Assembly: GCF_022869005.1 (NCBI RefSeq) | Contig: NZ_JALIEA010000006.1 | Location: 81,050 to 145,049, forward strand | Length of the DNA stretch: 64,000 nucleotides | Source: Corynebacterium kalidii | GTDB lineage: Bacteria > Actinomycetota > Actinomycetes > Mycobacteriales > Mycobacteriaceae | Direction: 5' to 3' | Shown: positions 16,607 to 24,939 of the stretch, piece by piece | Layout: the number at the start of each line of letters is the position of its first letter | Position numbering within the stretch: the stretch's first letter is position 1 | Notes under the pieces: generated by a model | What the model was told of the DNA's origin: nothing | What the model saw: only the letters and a program-made list of their open reading frames with translations | The model's database searches: none | Made by a program: the position numbers and the translations under genes

Positions 16607-17013
16607 CCACCCGTCCCTGCGTCCTGTTCGTCTGCGTCAGCAACGCCGGTAAGTCCCAGATGGCCGCGGCCCTGACCCGGCACCGCGCCGGGGAGGCCGT
16701 CGAGGTGCACTCCGCAGGCACCCACCCCGGTGACCGGCTCAACGGGCAGTCGGAGCTGGCGGTCGCCGAGGTCGGCGCCGACATGTCCGGCGACCGTCCG
16801 AAGGGGGTCGACCCGGGGCTCCTGCGACGGGCGGACCGTGTTATCGTCGTCGGGCACCAGGCGCAGCTCGAGCTCCCGGCCGACGCCGTCGGGACGCTGG
16901 AACGGTGGCCCACCGACGAGCCGTCCGACCGGGGGATCGACGGTGCGGAACGGATGCGGCTGATCCGGGACGACATCGCCGCCCGGGTGGCGGACCTGCT
17001 CGACCGGCTGTGA
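16603..17013 (+). CDS. arsC: Arsenate reductase, low-molecular-weight phosphatase fold
   Basis: A 136-residue protein with the P-loop [10 protein letters not shown], in which catalytic Cys11 begins a CX5K-S loop: Lys replaces the usual Arg, a variant also known in corynebacterial ArsC1-type enzymes. The later segment [13 protein letters not shown] carries the general acid aspartate with a Pro nearby. It reduces arsenate to arsenite for export by the coupled Acr3. No cysteine pair typical of the thioredoxin-dependent S. aureus type is obvious, so the electron donor (mycothiol or thioredoxin) is uncertain. Confidence 0.85.
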   Translation: MTTRPCVLFVCVSNAGKSQMAAALTRHRAGEAVEVHSAGTHPGDRLNGQSELAVAEVGADMSGDRPKGVDPGLLRRADRVIVVGHQAQLELPADAVGTLERWPTDEPSDRGIDGAERMRLIRDDIAARVADLLDRL

Positions 17014-17025
17014 GCGCCCCGGCCG

Positions 17026-18768
17026 CTACTCCCCGGCGGGGTCCGGCAGCTCGCGGGGGACGACCTTGCCCACCGCGTTGCGGGGGAGCGATTCCAGGAA
17101 GACGTAGCTGCGGGGGACGTTGTGCCGGGCGAGCTTGTCCTTGACGGCCGCCTTCGCCTTCTCTGTGAAGGCCTCCCGGTCGGTCCCGGCCGCGTCGCCG
17201 GCGAGGACGACGTAGGCGCAGAGGGACTGGCCGAAGTCGGCGTCGTCGACGCCCTGCACGTGGACTTCCTCGACCTCAGGTAGTCCGTAGAGGACATCCT
17301 CGGTCTCCTGCGGGAAGACGTTCTCGCCGCCGGAGACGATCATGTCGTCGCTGCGTCCGGCGATGTAGAGCAGCCCGTCCCGGTAGTACCCCAGGTCGCC
17401 GGTGGCGACGAGCCCCCGGATGGTCTCCTTGTCCACGCCGGGGCGCGTGTAGCCCTCGAACAGCATGTCGTTGCCGACGAAGATCCGTCCGATCTCGCCC
17501 TCGGGCAGTTCCGTGCCGTTGTCGTCGAAGATCTTCAGGACGGTGGCCATCGGCGGCTTGCCGGCGGTGGTCGGGTGCTCGGCCAGCTCCTCCGGCTTCG
17601 CGATGGACGCCCAGCTGACCTCGGTGGAGCCGTAGAGGTTGTAGAGCACGTTGCCGAATTTCGCGGTGGTCTCCTCGATCACCGCCGGTGGCAGTGCCTC
17701 GCCGCAGGCGGTGATGACCCGGGTCCCGGGGTTGAAGTCGTCCGGCACGGCCGCGAGCAGGCGCCGCAGCATCGTCGGCACGATCGCGATCGCGTCCGGA
17801 CGGTTCGCCTCGATCAGCTTCACCGCCTCGACCGGCGAGAACCGGCGCTGGAGGATCAGGGTGCTGCGCAGTGCCAGACCCAGCTGGATCTGCGCGAAGC
17901 CCCAGGTGTGGAACATCGGCGCCGCGATGTAGTACCCGCGGTGCTGCTTCAGCGGGATCCGCGACATGATCGACGACGCCGGCAGGTACGTCCGTGGTTC
18001 CGGCCGCCGTGCGCCCTTGGGTGTGCCGGTCGTGCCGGAGGTGAGGATGATCGTGCGTCCACGGCGCGGACGGGCCGGGATCTTCTGCTCGTGCGGGGTG
18101 GAACGCAGGACCTGGGTCAACGTCGGCCAGTCCGGGTTCCTGGTCGCGTGGTTCGCGGTGGCCGTCGCCTCGGCGACGTTGCCCGCGTACTCGACCTCGT
18201 CGTACTGGTGCCCCTCCGGGATCCGCGCGGCCGTGGTGTGGTTCTCCTCCCAGTTGACGATCACGGGGCACTCGTCGAACCCCGCCGGGAGCAGGGGGAT
18301 GAACTCCTCGTCGATGAAGAGCAGGTCGATCTTCTGCTCCTTGATCACCGCGCGGGTCTGGTGGGCCGACGCACCGGTGTTGAACAGGACGATGTCGGTG
18401 CCCAGACGTCCGTGCGCGCACAGCGCCATGATGAACCCGCGGTGGTTCCTGGACAGGACGCCGATCCTGTCGCGCTCCCGGATCCCGGAGCGGTAGAGGG
18501 CCTTCGCCAGCAGGTTCGTCTGTTCATGCAGTTCCGAGTAGGTTATGGAGCCAGCGTCGTCGATGATGGCGGTGTGGTGGGGGTCGCGCGCCGCACCGAG
18601 GGCGAGGATGCCGGCGGGCAGGAACTCCCACTGGTAGATGTACTTGAGGGCCTTGCCCATGGCGACAGGCGACATGGGTCCGAGGACCCCGGACTTGAAC
18701 AGCGGCAGTGTCCCCTTCGCCAATGTGGGTATCTGCGTGAGGGTGACGGCAGGGGTGGATGCGCTCAT
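17026..18768 (-). CDS. Fatty-acyl-CoA synthetase / AMP-dependent ligase
   Basis: A 580-residue adenylate-forming enzyme. The P-loop is TIILTSGTTGTPKG, the substrate region has YNLYGSTEVSW, the ATP-binding aspartate is in LVATGDLGYYRDG and the hinge in AGRSDDMIVSGGENVFP. The catalytic lysine near the C-terminus is in RNAVGKVVPREL. ATG 18768 follows aaggagcacc. The N-terminal 60 residues look like the long-chain acyl-CoA synthetases of mycobacteria that begin with a hydrophobic approach helix. The acyl chain is unknown. It is a single gene, convergent with arsC. Confidence 0.87.
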   Translation of the reverse strand: MSASTPAVTLTQIPTLAKGTLPLFKSGVLGPMSPVAMGKALKYIYQWEFLPAGILALGAARDPHHTAIIDDAGSITYSELHEQTNLLAKALYRSGIRERDRIGVLSRNHRGFIMALCAHGRLGTDIVLFNTGASAHQTRAVIKEQKIDLLFIDEEFIPLLPAGFDECPVIVNWEENHTTAARIPEGHQYDEVEYAGNVAEATATANHATRNPDWPTLTQVLRSTPHEQKIPARPRRGRTIILTSGTTGTPKGARRPEPRTYLPASSIMSRIPLKQHRGYYIAAPMFHTWGFAQIQLGLALRSTLILQRRFSPVEAVKLIEANRPDAIAIVPTMLRRLLAAVPDDFNPGTRVITACGEALPPAVIEETTAKFGNVLYNLYGSTEVSWASIAKPEELAEHPTTAGKPPMATVLKIFDDNGTELPEGEIGRIFVGNDMLFEGYTRPGVDKETIRGLVATGDLGYYRDGLLYIAGRSDDMIVSGGENVFPQETEDVLYGLPEVEEVHVQGVDDADFGQSLCAYVVLAGDAAGTDREAFTEKAKAAVKDKLARHNVPRSYVFLESLPRNAVGKVVPRELPDPAGE

Positions 18769-18987
18769 GGTGCTCCTTCGGAGAGATTCTATGTACAGCA
18801 TGGTTATGGAATCACATGGTTTACGCCGTTTACGTTAGTTTCCGAAGGCATATCCGTCAGCGGAACCGCGAACGCCGGTGGTACCTGCGGCGACATCCGG
18901 ATCAGCTACGGTTGGCAGTCTGCCCGGCTCCGGCACGGGCAGACCGTTTTCTTCCGTTACCGTCCCAGCGTCGTACGAGGAGTCTCC

Positions 18988-20061
18988 ATGGCAGCACCGT
19001 CCGTCGTCCTGGCCGTCGTCACCGCCCTGGGGGCCGTCCTCCTGGCGGCTGGGGTCGTCGGCCTGATCCGGGACGGTCGGCGCATCGCCACGCCTGTCTA
19101 CCTGACGATGGGCCTGGGGCTGCTCGCCCTCGGGGTGGGCCTGCTGTTCGCCGAACGGGGCAACCTGGTCCCGCTCACGGTCGCCAGCGTCATCGTGATC
19201 GGTACGCTCCTGCTGGGCATCGTCGTCGGGTACCCGTTGCTAGTGCTGTTCCTGCTGTACTCGGGCGCCACCGTGCTGCGTAGGGAGAGCCGTTCGCTGG
19301 GCAACGCCCTCGCCCTCATCGCGGGCGTGGGCCTGCTGTTCCTGCCGACGACGCTCGGGATGCTCGCCCCGTCGGACACACCCCGCGCCGACGCCGTCGG
19401 CATGGTCCGGTACGCGGTACACATGTCGGCCACGTTGGTCGTGCTCTACTTCGGCTTCATCTTCGCCGCCTTCACCGCCGCCTCACTGCTCTACCGGTGG
19501 CGGCGTATCCGTAAGCCACCGGAGGTGGTGATCGTCCTGGGTGCCGGTCTGATCGACGGCGACGTCACGCCGCTGCTCGCGGCCAGACTCGACCGCGGGC
19601 TGGCCGTCCAGAGGCAGTTCCACGGCACACCCGTGATCATCGCCAGCGGTGGACAGGGACCCGACGAGCCACGGCCCGAAGGGGAGGCTATGCGCGACTA
19701 CCTCATCCGGCAGGGCGCCGACCCGGCCACCGTGGTCGCCGAAACCCGGTCGCGCAACACCGAGGAGAACCTTCGGTTCTCCCGCGCACTCCTCGACGAC
19801 CCCTCCTCGCCGGTGGTCGTTGCGACCAGCAGCTACCACGTGTTCCGTGCCGCCCTGCTGACCAGGACCCTGGGGATGAACGCACATGCCGTCGGCGCGC
19901 CTACCGCCTGGTACTACTACCCGAGCGCGGTGATCCGCGAATTCGCCGGGGTGATCCGCGACCGGCTCCGGTTCACCGTCCTCAGCCTCGCCGTGCTCGT
20001 CCTGCTGTCGGTCGCCTTCACCCTGGTCGTGGTGCCGGCGATGGGACCGGGGCCCGCGTGA
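18988..20061 (+). CDS. YdcF/SanA-like DUF218 membrane protein
   Basis: A 357-residue protein. Residues 1-165 hold about five hydrophobic spans. Residues 173-310 form a DUF218 domain with EVVIVLGAGLIDGDVTPLLA and the nucleotide-like loop TRSRNTEENLRFSRALL, then VVATSSYHVFRAALL. A final membrane span lies at about 325-350. ElyC and YdcF relatives act in envelope or vancomycin-related processes, but the reaction is not known. ATG 18988 follows gaggag; a much longer upstream frame is not coding in character. Confidence 0.8.
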   Translation: MAAPSVVLAVVTALGAVLLAAGVVGLIRDGRRIATPVYLTMGLGLLALGVGLLFAERGNLVPLTVASVIVIGTLLLGIVVGYPLLVLFLLYSGATVLRRESRSLGNALALIAGVGLLFLPTTLGMLAPSDTPRADAVGMVRYAVHMSATLVVLYFGFIFAAFTAASLLYRWRRIRKPPEVVIVLGAGLIDGDVTPLLAARLDRGLAVQRQFHGTPVIIASGGQGPDEPRPEGEAMRDYLIRQGADPATVVAETRSRNTEENLRFSRALLDDPSSPVVVATSSYHVFRAALLTRTLGMNAHAVGAPTAWYYYPSAVIREFAGVIRDRLRFTVLSLAVLVLLSVAFTLVVVPAMGPGPA

Positions 20062-20079
20062 CCCGTCAGCCCGGGGGAT

Positions 20080-20107
20080 TGGTGGTTTCGCTCCACCGGA
20101 ACCACCA
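20080..20107. terminator. Possible hairpin between convergent genes
   Basis: An 8-bp perfect stem (tggtggtt/aaccacca) with a 12-nt loop lies between the DUF218 gene and the LacI gene, which converge. There is no clear T run, so a Rho-independent role is only possible. Confidence 0.4.
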
Positions 20108-20120
20108 TCGCCGCGGGTTC

Positions 20121-21206
20121 TCAGGAGGCCGGCGGTCCCAGTGAACTGCGCTCCACCAGGTGGGCGGTCAGCCGGTCGCCGTGCCCGGCGCTGTCACCGG
20201 TCCCGAGCACGTCGACCCCGAGGATCCGCAGGGCCATGCGTGCGGCGTCCTCGCCGTTCGCGTGCACCGGTTGCGAGACCACGGTGAGCGGCGGGTCGGT
20301 GAACTCCTCCCAGCCTGTGTCGTCGAAGCTCACCAGCGAGATGTCGGCCGGGACGCGGAGGCCGCGGGATTTCAGGGCGGCCAGTACGTCCCGGACCACA
20401 GTGCTGTCCGAGGCGACGAGGGCGGTGGGGGGTGCGTCCCGCTGGAGGAGTTCGCCGAGGATCCGGTCGGTGGAGGCACGGTCGACGGCGCCGAACCGTA
20501 GGAGGTCGTGGTCGGGCCGGATGCCGGCGGCCTCGAGGGCGGCGAGCATCCCGGAGATGCGTTCGGCCACCGAGGACACCCCCAGCGGGAGGCCGTGGAA
20601 CGTCATCCCGTCGGTGGTGAGCGCCGACAGGAAGGCGATCCTCCGGTGGCCGAGGGCGATGAGCCGCGCGGTGGCCTCTTCGGCGGCGGGGACGATGTCG
20701 ATCACCGCCGCAGGTGCCGGCAGGCCCGCGATCGTCCGGTCGAGCAGGACCAGTGGGTAGTTCGTGTCCACCAGGTGCTGCAGGTGGTCGACTGCGTAGG
20801 CGGAGGCGGGGGAGACGATCATCGCGTCGACGCGTTTCTCGGTGAGGACCCGGACGGCCTCGATCTCGACGGTGACATTTTCATCTGTATTGAGCAGGAT
20901 CACGTCGTACCCGGCACGGCGGGCGACGTCGGTGATCCCGCGTGTCGCGTTCCCGAAATACGAGTTCTCGATGTCGCCGACGATGACCCCGAGGGTCCGT
21001 GTCCGCCCGGTGTTCATCGAGCGCGCGAGTTCGTTGGGACGGTAGCCGAGACGTTCCGCGGCTGCCAGGACCAGCTCGCGTTTCTCCTCGCTGACGTGCC
21101 CGTATTCGCCGAGGGCGCGGGCGGCGGTGGCTTTCCCCACCCCGGCCAGACGTGCGACATCGGTGACGGTGACTTCGCGCTGTCTGCCAGCGGGGGTGTC
21201 GGCCAT
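20121..21206 (-). CDS. LacI-family transcriptional regulator
   Basis: A 361-residue repressor. The helix-turn-helix VTVTDVARLAGVGKATAARA starts near residue 12, and the hinge helix is RPNELARSM. The periplasmic-binding-like effector domain follows, with typical GVIVGDIENSYF and RRIAFLSALTT segments. ATG 21206 follows caggaggac. It is divergent from the ABC importer operon, with two operator dyads between, and is the likely repressor of that operon. The effector may be a glycated amine or its phosphate. Confidence 0.9.
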   Translation of the reverse strand: MADTPAGRQREVTVTDVARLAGVGKATAARALGEYGHVSEEKRELVLAAAERLGYRPNELARSMNTGRTRTLGVIVGDIENSYFGNATRGITDVARRAGYDVILLNTDENVTVEIEAVRVLTEKRVDAMIVSPASAYAVDHLQHLVDTNYPLVLLDRTIAGLPAPAAVIDIVPAAEEATARLIALGHRRIAFLSALTTDGMTFHGLPLGVSSVAERISGMLAALEAAGIRPDHDLLRFGAVDRASTDRILGELLQRDAPPTALVASDSTVVRDVLAALKSRGLRVPADISLVSFDDTGWEEFTDPPLTVVSQPVHANGEDAARMALRILGVDVLGTGDSAGHGDRLTAHLVERSSLGPPAS

Positions 21207-21271
21207 GTGTTGTCCTCCTGTCGAAACTACCTCTTGACATGTTATCTGAGTCACGTCTACTGTTGCCGCAA

Positions 21272-21310
21272 CTGAGACCGGTATCAGACCCAAAGTGAGA
21301 CCGGACTCAC
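21272..21310. promoter_or_regulatory. Tandem LacI operators
   Basis: Two dyads centred on ccgg: ctgagaccggtatcag (21272-21287) and gtgagaccggactcac (21295-21310), with 14 of 16 positions symmetric in each. Their centres are 23 bp apart, about two helix turns. They lie 27-65 bp before the importer start. Confidence 0.8.
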
Positions 21311-21336
21311 ATCAGTGCACCGACGAGAGGACCATC

Positions 21337-22206
21337 GTGAAACCCTGCGCACGCCCCCGCACGCCGCTGCGGAGCCTGCTCGCCGTCGTCGTCACGGCAC
21401 TGGTCGGCTTCGCCGTGGCTGCCTGTGGGTCGACCCCCGGCAGTGACGAGAACCCCTACGGACTCATCTCCCCGGGCAGCCTCCGTGTCGCCGCCGTCGG
21501 GGACCTCCGGCCCTACACGTACGCCAACATGGCCGGTGAGTTCACCGGATTCGACGTCGAGCTGTTCACCGACGTGGCGCACCGTATCGGTATCGAGGAC
21601 GTCAACTTCGCCGGACAGGAGTTCGCCTCCGTGCTCCCCGGTGTGGCCACCGGCATGTTCGACGTGGGGGTCGCCGCGATCGGCATCACCGAAGACCGCC
21701 AGCGCACCGTGGATTTCTCCGACGGGTACCTCGCCGGTTACCTCACCATCCTCGGCACGAAAGGAGGGCCGGTGACCAGCCGGGACGATCTGGCGGGCAC
21801 CCGGATGGGCGTCTCCCAGGGCTCGCTGCAGGAACTCTACGCCGTCGAGAACTTCCCCGAGGCCGACCTCGTCCGCTTCCCCGAACACAACGCGGGCACC
21901 GCCGCCCTGCGCAACGGCACCATCGACACCTACTTCCTCGACTTCGAGTCGGCGAAGCTCTACCTCGGCACCACCCCGGACTTCACCAGCATCGAGGACG
22001 TCCCGTCGTTCGACGCCCCGGCCGGGTTCGCCGTCGCCAAGGACCGTCCCGAGCTCCGCGAGGCCCTGAACCGGGGTCTGCGTGACGCGATGGAGGACGG
22101 CACATGGAAGCGACTCCACGAGAAGTACTTCCCCGACACCCCGATGCCCGCGATGTACCTGCCCTCCGACGAGCAGGACGCCACCACCAACCCCGACCGA
22201 CGCTGA
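21337..22206 (+). CDS. Amino acid-type ABC transporter substrate-binding lipoprotein
   Basis: A 289-residue type-3 solute-binding protein. The signal peptide ends in the lipobox VAAC with Cys30. The mature part shows the SBP_bac_3 pattern: LRVAAVGDLRPYTY at the start, FTGFDVELFTDVAHRIGI, and the ITEDRQRTVDFSDGYL signature. GTG 21337 follows gagagga. The fold usually binds polar amino acids and derivatives. With the kinase and deglycase downstream, a glycated amino acid is a reasonable ligand. Confidence 0.88.
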   Translation: MKPCARPRTPLRSLLAVVVTALVGFAVAACGSTPGSDENPYGLISPGSLRVAAVGDLRPYTYANMAGEFTGFDVELFTDVAHRIGIEDVNFAGQEFASVLPGVATGMFDVGVAAIGITEDRQRTVDFSDGYLAGYLTILGTKGGPVTSRDDLAGTRMGVSQGSLQELYAVENFPEADLVRFPEHNAGTAALRNGTIDTYFLDFESAKLYLGTTPDFTSIEDVPSFDAPAGFAVAKDRPELREALNRGLRDAMEDGTWKRLHEKYFPDTPMPAMYLPSDEQDATTNPDRR

Positions 22207-22221
22207 ACGAAGGACAACATC

Positions 22222-23076
22222 ATGGACTGGCTGGAGAACCTACGGAGTACCTTCCTGGATTTCGGTGCGATGGGCGAGGTACTGCCCCACATGATCGGGA
22301 CGGGACTGAAGAACACGCTGATCCTCGCGGTCATCGCGACCGTGATCGGCATTGTCCTCGGCATGATCCTCGCCGTGATGGGCATATCCAGGTCACGGTG
22401 GCTGCGCTACCCGGCACGTATCTACACCGACATCTTCCGCGGCCTTCCCGAGGTCGTCACGATCCTGCTGATCGGCCAGGGCTTCGCACGCATCAGCCAG
22501 GAGATCTTCGGCGCCACCCCGTACCCGCTGGGGATCCTGGCGTTGAGCCTGATCGCCGGAGCCTACATCGGCGAGATCTTCCGCTCCGGCATCCAGTCGG
22601 TCGACAAGAGCCAGTTGGAGGCCTGCAGGGCGCTCGGCATGTCACGTAGCTCCGGTATGCGACTGGTGGTCATCCCGCAGGGCATCCGCCGGGTCCTCCC
22701 CGCCCTGGTGAACCAGTTCATCTCGGTCATCAAGGCGTCGTCCCTGGTCTACTTCCTCGGGCTGCTCACCAGTGAGCGCGAGCTGTTCCGGGTCGGGCAG
22801 GATGCCGCCGTCCTCACCGGCAACCTGTCGCCGCTGCTGCTCGCCGGGATCTTCTACCTTGTCATCACCGTGCCGCTGACCCACCTGGTCAACTACTTCG
22901 ATGACCGGCTGCGCTCTTCCAGGCGCAGGCCGTCCGCCCCGGTGAGCGGCCTGGAGGAGGTCGCCGCGGTCAACGCGGTGTCCGCCGCGCCCATGCCGAC
23001 CTCCGGTGGAGATGGCACCGAGGGCACAGCACGAACCACACGCACCGACCGCACCGACCGCACCGACAACGAATAG
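22222..23076 (+). CDS. Amino acid-type ABC transporter permease
   Basis: A 284-residue HisM/GlnP-type permease. About five hydrophobic spans are seen, with the EAA loop QLEACRALGMSRSSGMRLVV followed by IPQGIRRVLPALVNQF. The last 30 residues are a polar Thr/Arg/Asp tail encoded by a short 9-bp repeat (cgcaccgac, three copies), which looks nonessential. Only one permease gene is present, so a homodimer is expected. It lies 15 bp after the binding-protein gene. Confidence 0.88.
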   Translation: MDWLENLRSTFLDFGAMGEVLPHMIGTGLKNTLILAVIATVIGIVLGMILAVMGISRSRWLRYPARIYTDIFRGLPEVVTILLIGQGFARISQEIFGATPYPLGILALSLIAGAYIGEIFRSGIQSVDKSQLEACRALGMSRSSGMRLVVIPQGIRRVLPALVNQFISVIKASSLVYFLGLLTSERELFRVGQDAAVLTGNLSPLLLAGIFYLVITVPLTHLVNYFDDRLRSSRRRPSAPVSGLEEVAAVNAVSAAPMPTSGGDGTEGTARTTRTDRTDRTDNE

Positions 23077-23085
23077 GGGACAACC

Positions 23086-23859
23086 ATGAACACACCCACT
23101 CCGACGTCAGCACCCGGGGAAGGCCGTGAGTACCACGGGTCCGGCCTCTCGATCCAGGACCTCGTCCTCTCCTTCGGTGACATCACCGTCATCCACGGTG
23201 TCAGTGTCGAGGTGGAACCCGGGACCACGACATGCATCATCGGCCCGTCCGGCTCCGGGAAGTCGACCCTGCTCCGCGGGATCAACCGGCTGCATGAACC
23301 GGCGTCCGGGGCCGTCACCCTCGCCGGCGAGGACGCCATCGCGATGAAGGAGGACGACCTGCGCCGCCGCGTCGGGATGGTCTTCCAGCATTTCAACCTC
23401 TTCCCGGACCACACCGCAGAACAGAACGTGATGATGGCGCTGCGCAACGTCAAGAAGATGGGAAAGGAGGAGGCGTCGGCGGTGGCACGCGAGAGGCTCC
23501 TGGACGTCGGGCTGGCCGAGCGCGCCGACCACAAGCCGCGGGACCTCTCCGGCGGCCAGCAGCAGCGCGTGGCCATTGCACGCGCGCTGGCGATGACCCC
23601 CGAGGTCATGCTCTTCGACGAGGCCACCAGCGCGCTGGACCCGGAGCTGGTCAAGGGGATCCTCGACCTGATGGAACGTCTCGCGAGGCAGGGGATGACG
23701 ATGGTCGTGGTCACCCACGAGATGGCCTTCGCCGCACAGGTCGCCGACCAGGTCCTGTTCATGGACGAAGGCCGCGTGGTCGAGGCCGGCACGCCTGACC
23801 AGGTCTTCAACAACCCGCAGAGCGAGCGGCTCAAGACCTTCCTGTCGGAGGTGCTGTAG
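23086..23859 (+). CDS. Amino acid-type ABC transporter ATP-binding protein
   Basis: A 257-residue ATPase. The Walker A motif is GPSGSGKSTLLRG, the Q-loop is MVFQHFNLFPD, the signature is LSGGQQQRVAIARALA, and Walker B is VMLFDEATSALDPE with the H-loop VVTHEM. The sequence is of the GlnQ/HisP group. Its stop codon is directly followed by the ATG of the next gene. Confidence 0.92.
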   Translation: MNTPTPTSAPGEGREYHGSGLSIQDLVLSFGDITVIHGVSVEVEPGTTTCIIGPSGSGKSTLLRGINRLHEPASGAVTLAGEDAIAMKEDDLRRRVGMVFQHFNLFPDHTAEQNVMMALRNVKKMGKEEASAVARERLLDVGLAERADHKPRDLSGGQQQRVAIARALAMTPEVMLFDEATSALDPELVKGILDLMERLARQGMTMVVVTHEMAFAAQVADQVLFMDEGRVVEAGTPDQVFNNPQSERLKTFLSEVL

Positions 23860-24927
23860 ATGCCGGGCCAGCCACCTGTGCGCACCGCGGTCCTCGGTTT
23901 CGGGACGTCGGGACGGGTCTTCCACGCACCCTTCCTCGCCGCGGACTCCTCCTACGAGGTCAGCGCCATCGTCACCGGCGACGACGGGCGTCGGAGGCAG
24001 GCCGCCGCCGAGTACCCGCACGCACGCCTGCTCCGCAGCGCCGACGAGGTGTTCGCCCACCCGGAGCAGTACGACCTGATGGTCGTCGGGACCCCGAGCG
24101 GGACCCACGAGGAGATGGCCGCCCGGGCGTTGGACGCGGGCCTGCACGTCGTCGTCGACAAACCCTTCGCCCTGTCGGCGGCAGGCGGCAGGCGCCTGGT
24201 CGACAAGGCCGCCGGTGCCGGCCGGCTCCTCACCGTGTTCCAGAACCGACGGTGGGACGGCGACTTCCTGACCCTCAGGAAGCTCCTCGCCGAGGGCACG
24301 CTCGGCGAGGTCCACCGCTTCGAGTCCCGGTTCGAGTGGTGGAAACCCGACCAGGGCACGACCGCCGCCTCGTGGAAGACCACCAGCACCCGGGCCCAGG
24401 GCGGTGGCCTGCTCCACGACCTCGGCACGCACCTCATCGACCAGGCCCTCCAGCTGTTCGGGCCGGTCCGGGACGACGCCGGCGCCGTGTACGCCGAGCT
24501 CGACACCCGCCGTCCCCGGGTCAGCGCGGAGGACGACGTCTTCGTCGCCCTGCACCATGCCTCCGGTGTCCGCAGCCACCTGTGGATGAGTGCGGTCGCC
24601 CCGGCACCGGCCCCCCGCTTCCACGTGGCCGGCTCGGGCGCCGGTTACACGAGCTGGGGCCTGGACCCGCAGGAGACCCAGCTGAAGGACGGCATGCGCC
24701 CCGGCGACGACGGCTTCGCCACCACCCCGGCCAGCCGGTGGGGCGTGCTCGGCACCGGCGGGGAACGGCACCCCGTCGCCACCGTCGACGGAGACTACGC
24801 CGCGTTCTACCGGTCTCTCGCCGCGGCGATCACCACCGGGGCACCCGTCCCCGTGGACCCGGCGGGACCCCTCGGCCCCCTCGCCGTCCTGGAAGTCATC
24901 GACACCATCGAACGAATCATCAACTGA
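23860..24927 (+). CDS. Gfo/Idh/MocA-family oxidoreductase
   Basis: A 355-residue NAD(P)-dependent oxidoreductase. The Rossmann fold starts RTAVLGFGTSGRVFHAPFL, and the conserved EKP-type motif appears as VVVDKPFALS (Asp in place of Glu). The C-terminal domain has GGGLLHDLGTHLIDQAL with the catalytic-site His. It resembles the YvaA/IolX-like branch. It may oxidise or epimerise the sugar part of the imported compound before or after deglycation. Confidence 0.83.
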   Translation: MPGQPPVRTAVLGFGTSGRVFHAPFLAADSSYEVSAIVTGDDGRRRQAAAEYPHARLLRSADEVFAHPEQYDLMVVGTPSGTHEEMAARALDAGLHVVVDKPFALSAAGGRRLVDKAAGAGRLLTVFQNRRWDGDFLTLRKLLAEGTLGEVHRFESRFEWWKPDQGTTAASWKTTSTRAQGGGLLHDLGTHLIDQALQLFGPVRDDAGAVYAELDTRRPRVSAEDDVFVALHHASGVRSHLWMSAVAPAPAPRFHVAGSGAGYTSWGLDPQETQLKDGMRPGDDGFATTPASRWGVLGTGGERHPVATVDGDYAAFYRSLAAAITTGAPVPVDPAGPLGPLAVLEVIDTIERIIN

Positions 24928-24939
24928 AAGGCACGAGCT

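Noticed and set aside
17575..18987. Plus-strand upstream extension of the DUF218 protein, antisense to the acyl-CoA ligase
   Set aside because: The extension overlaps a well-supported gene on the other strand. The DUF218 start at 18988 has a ribosome site.
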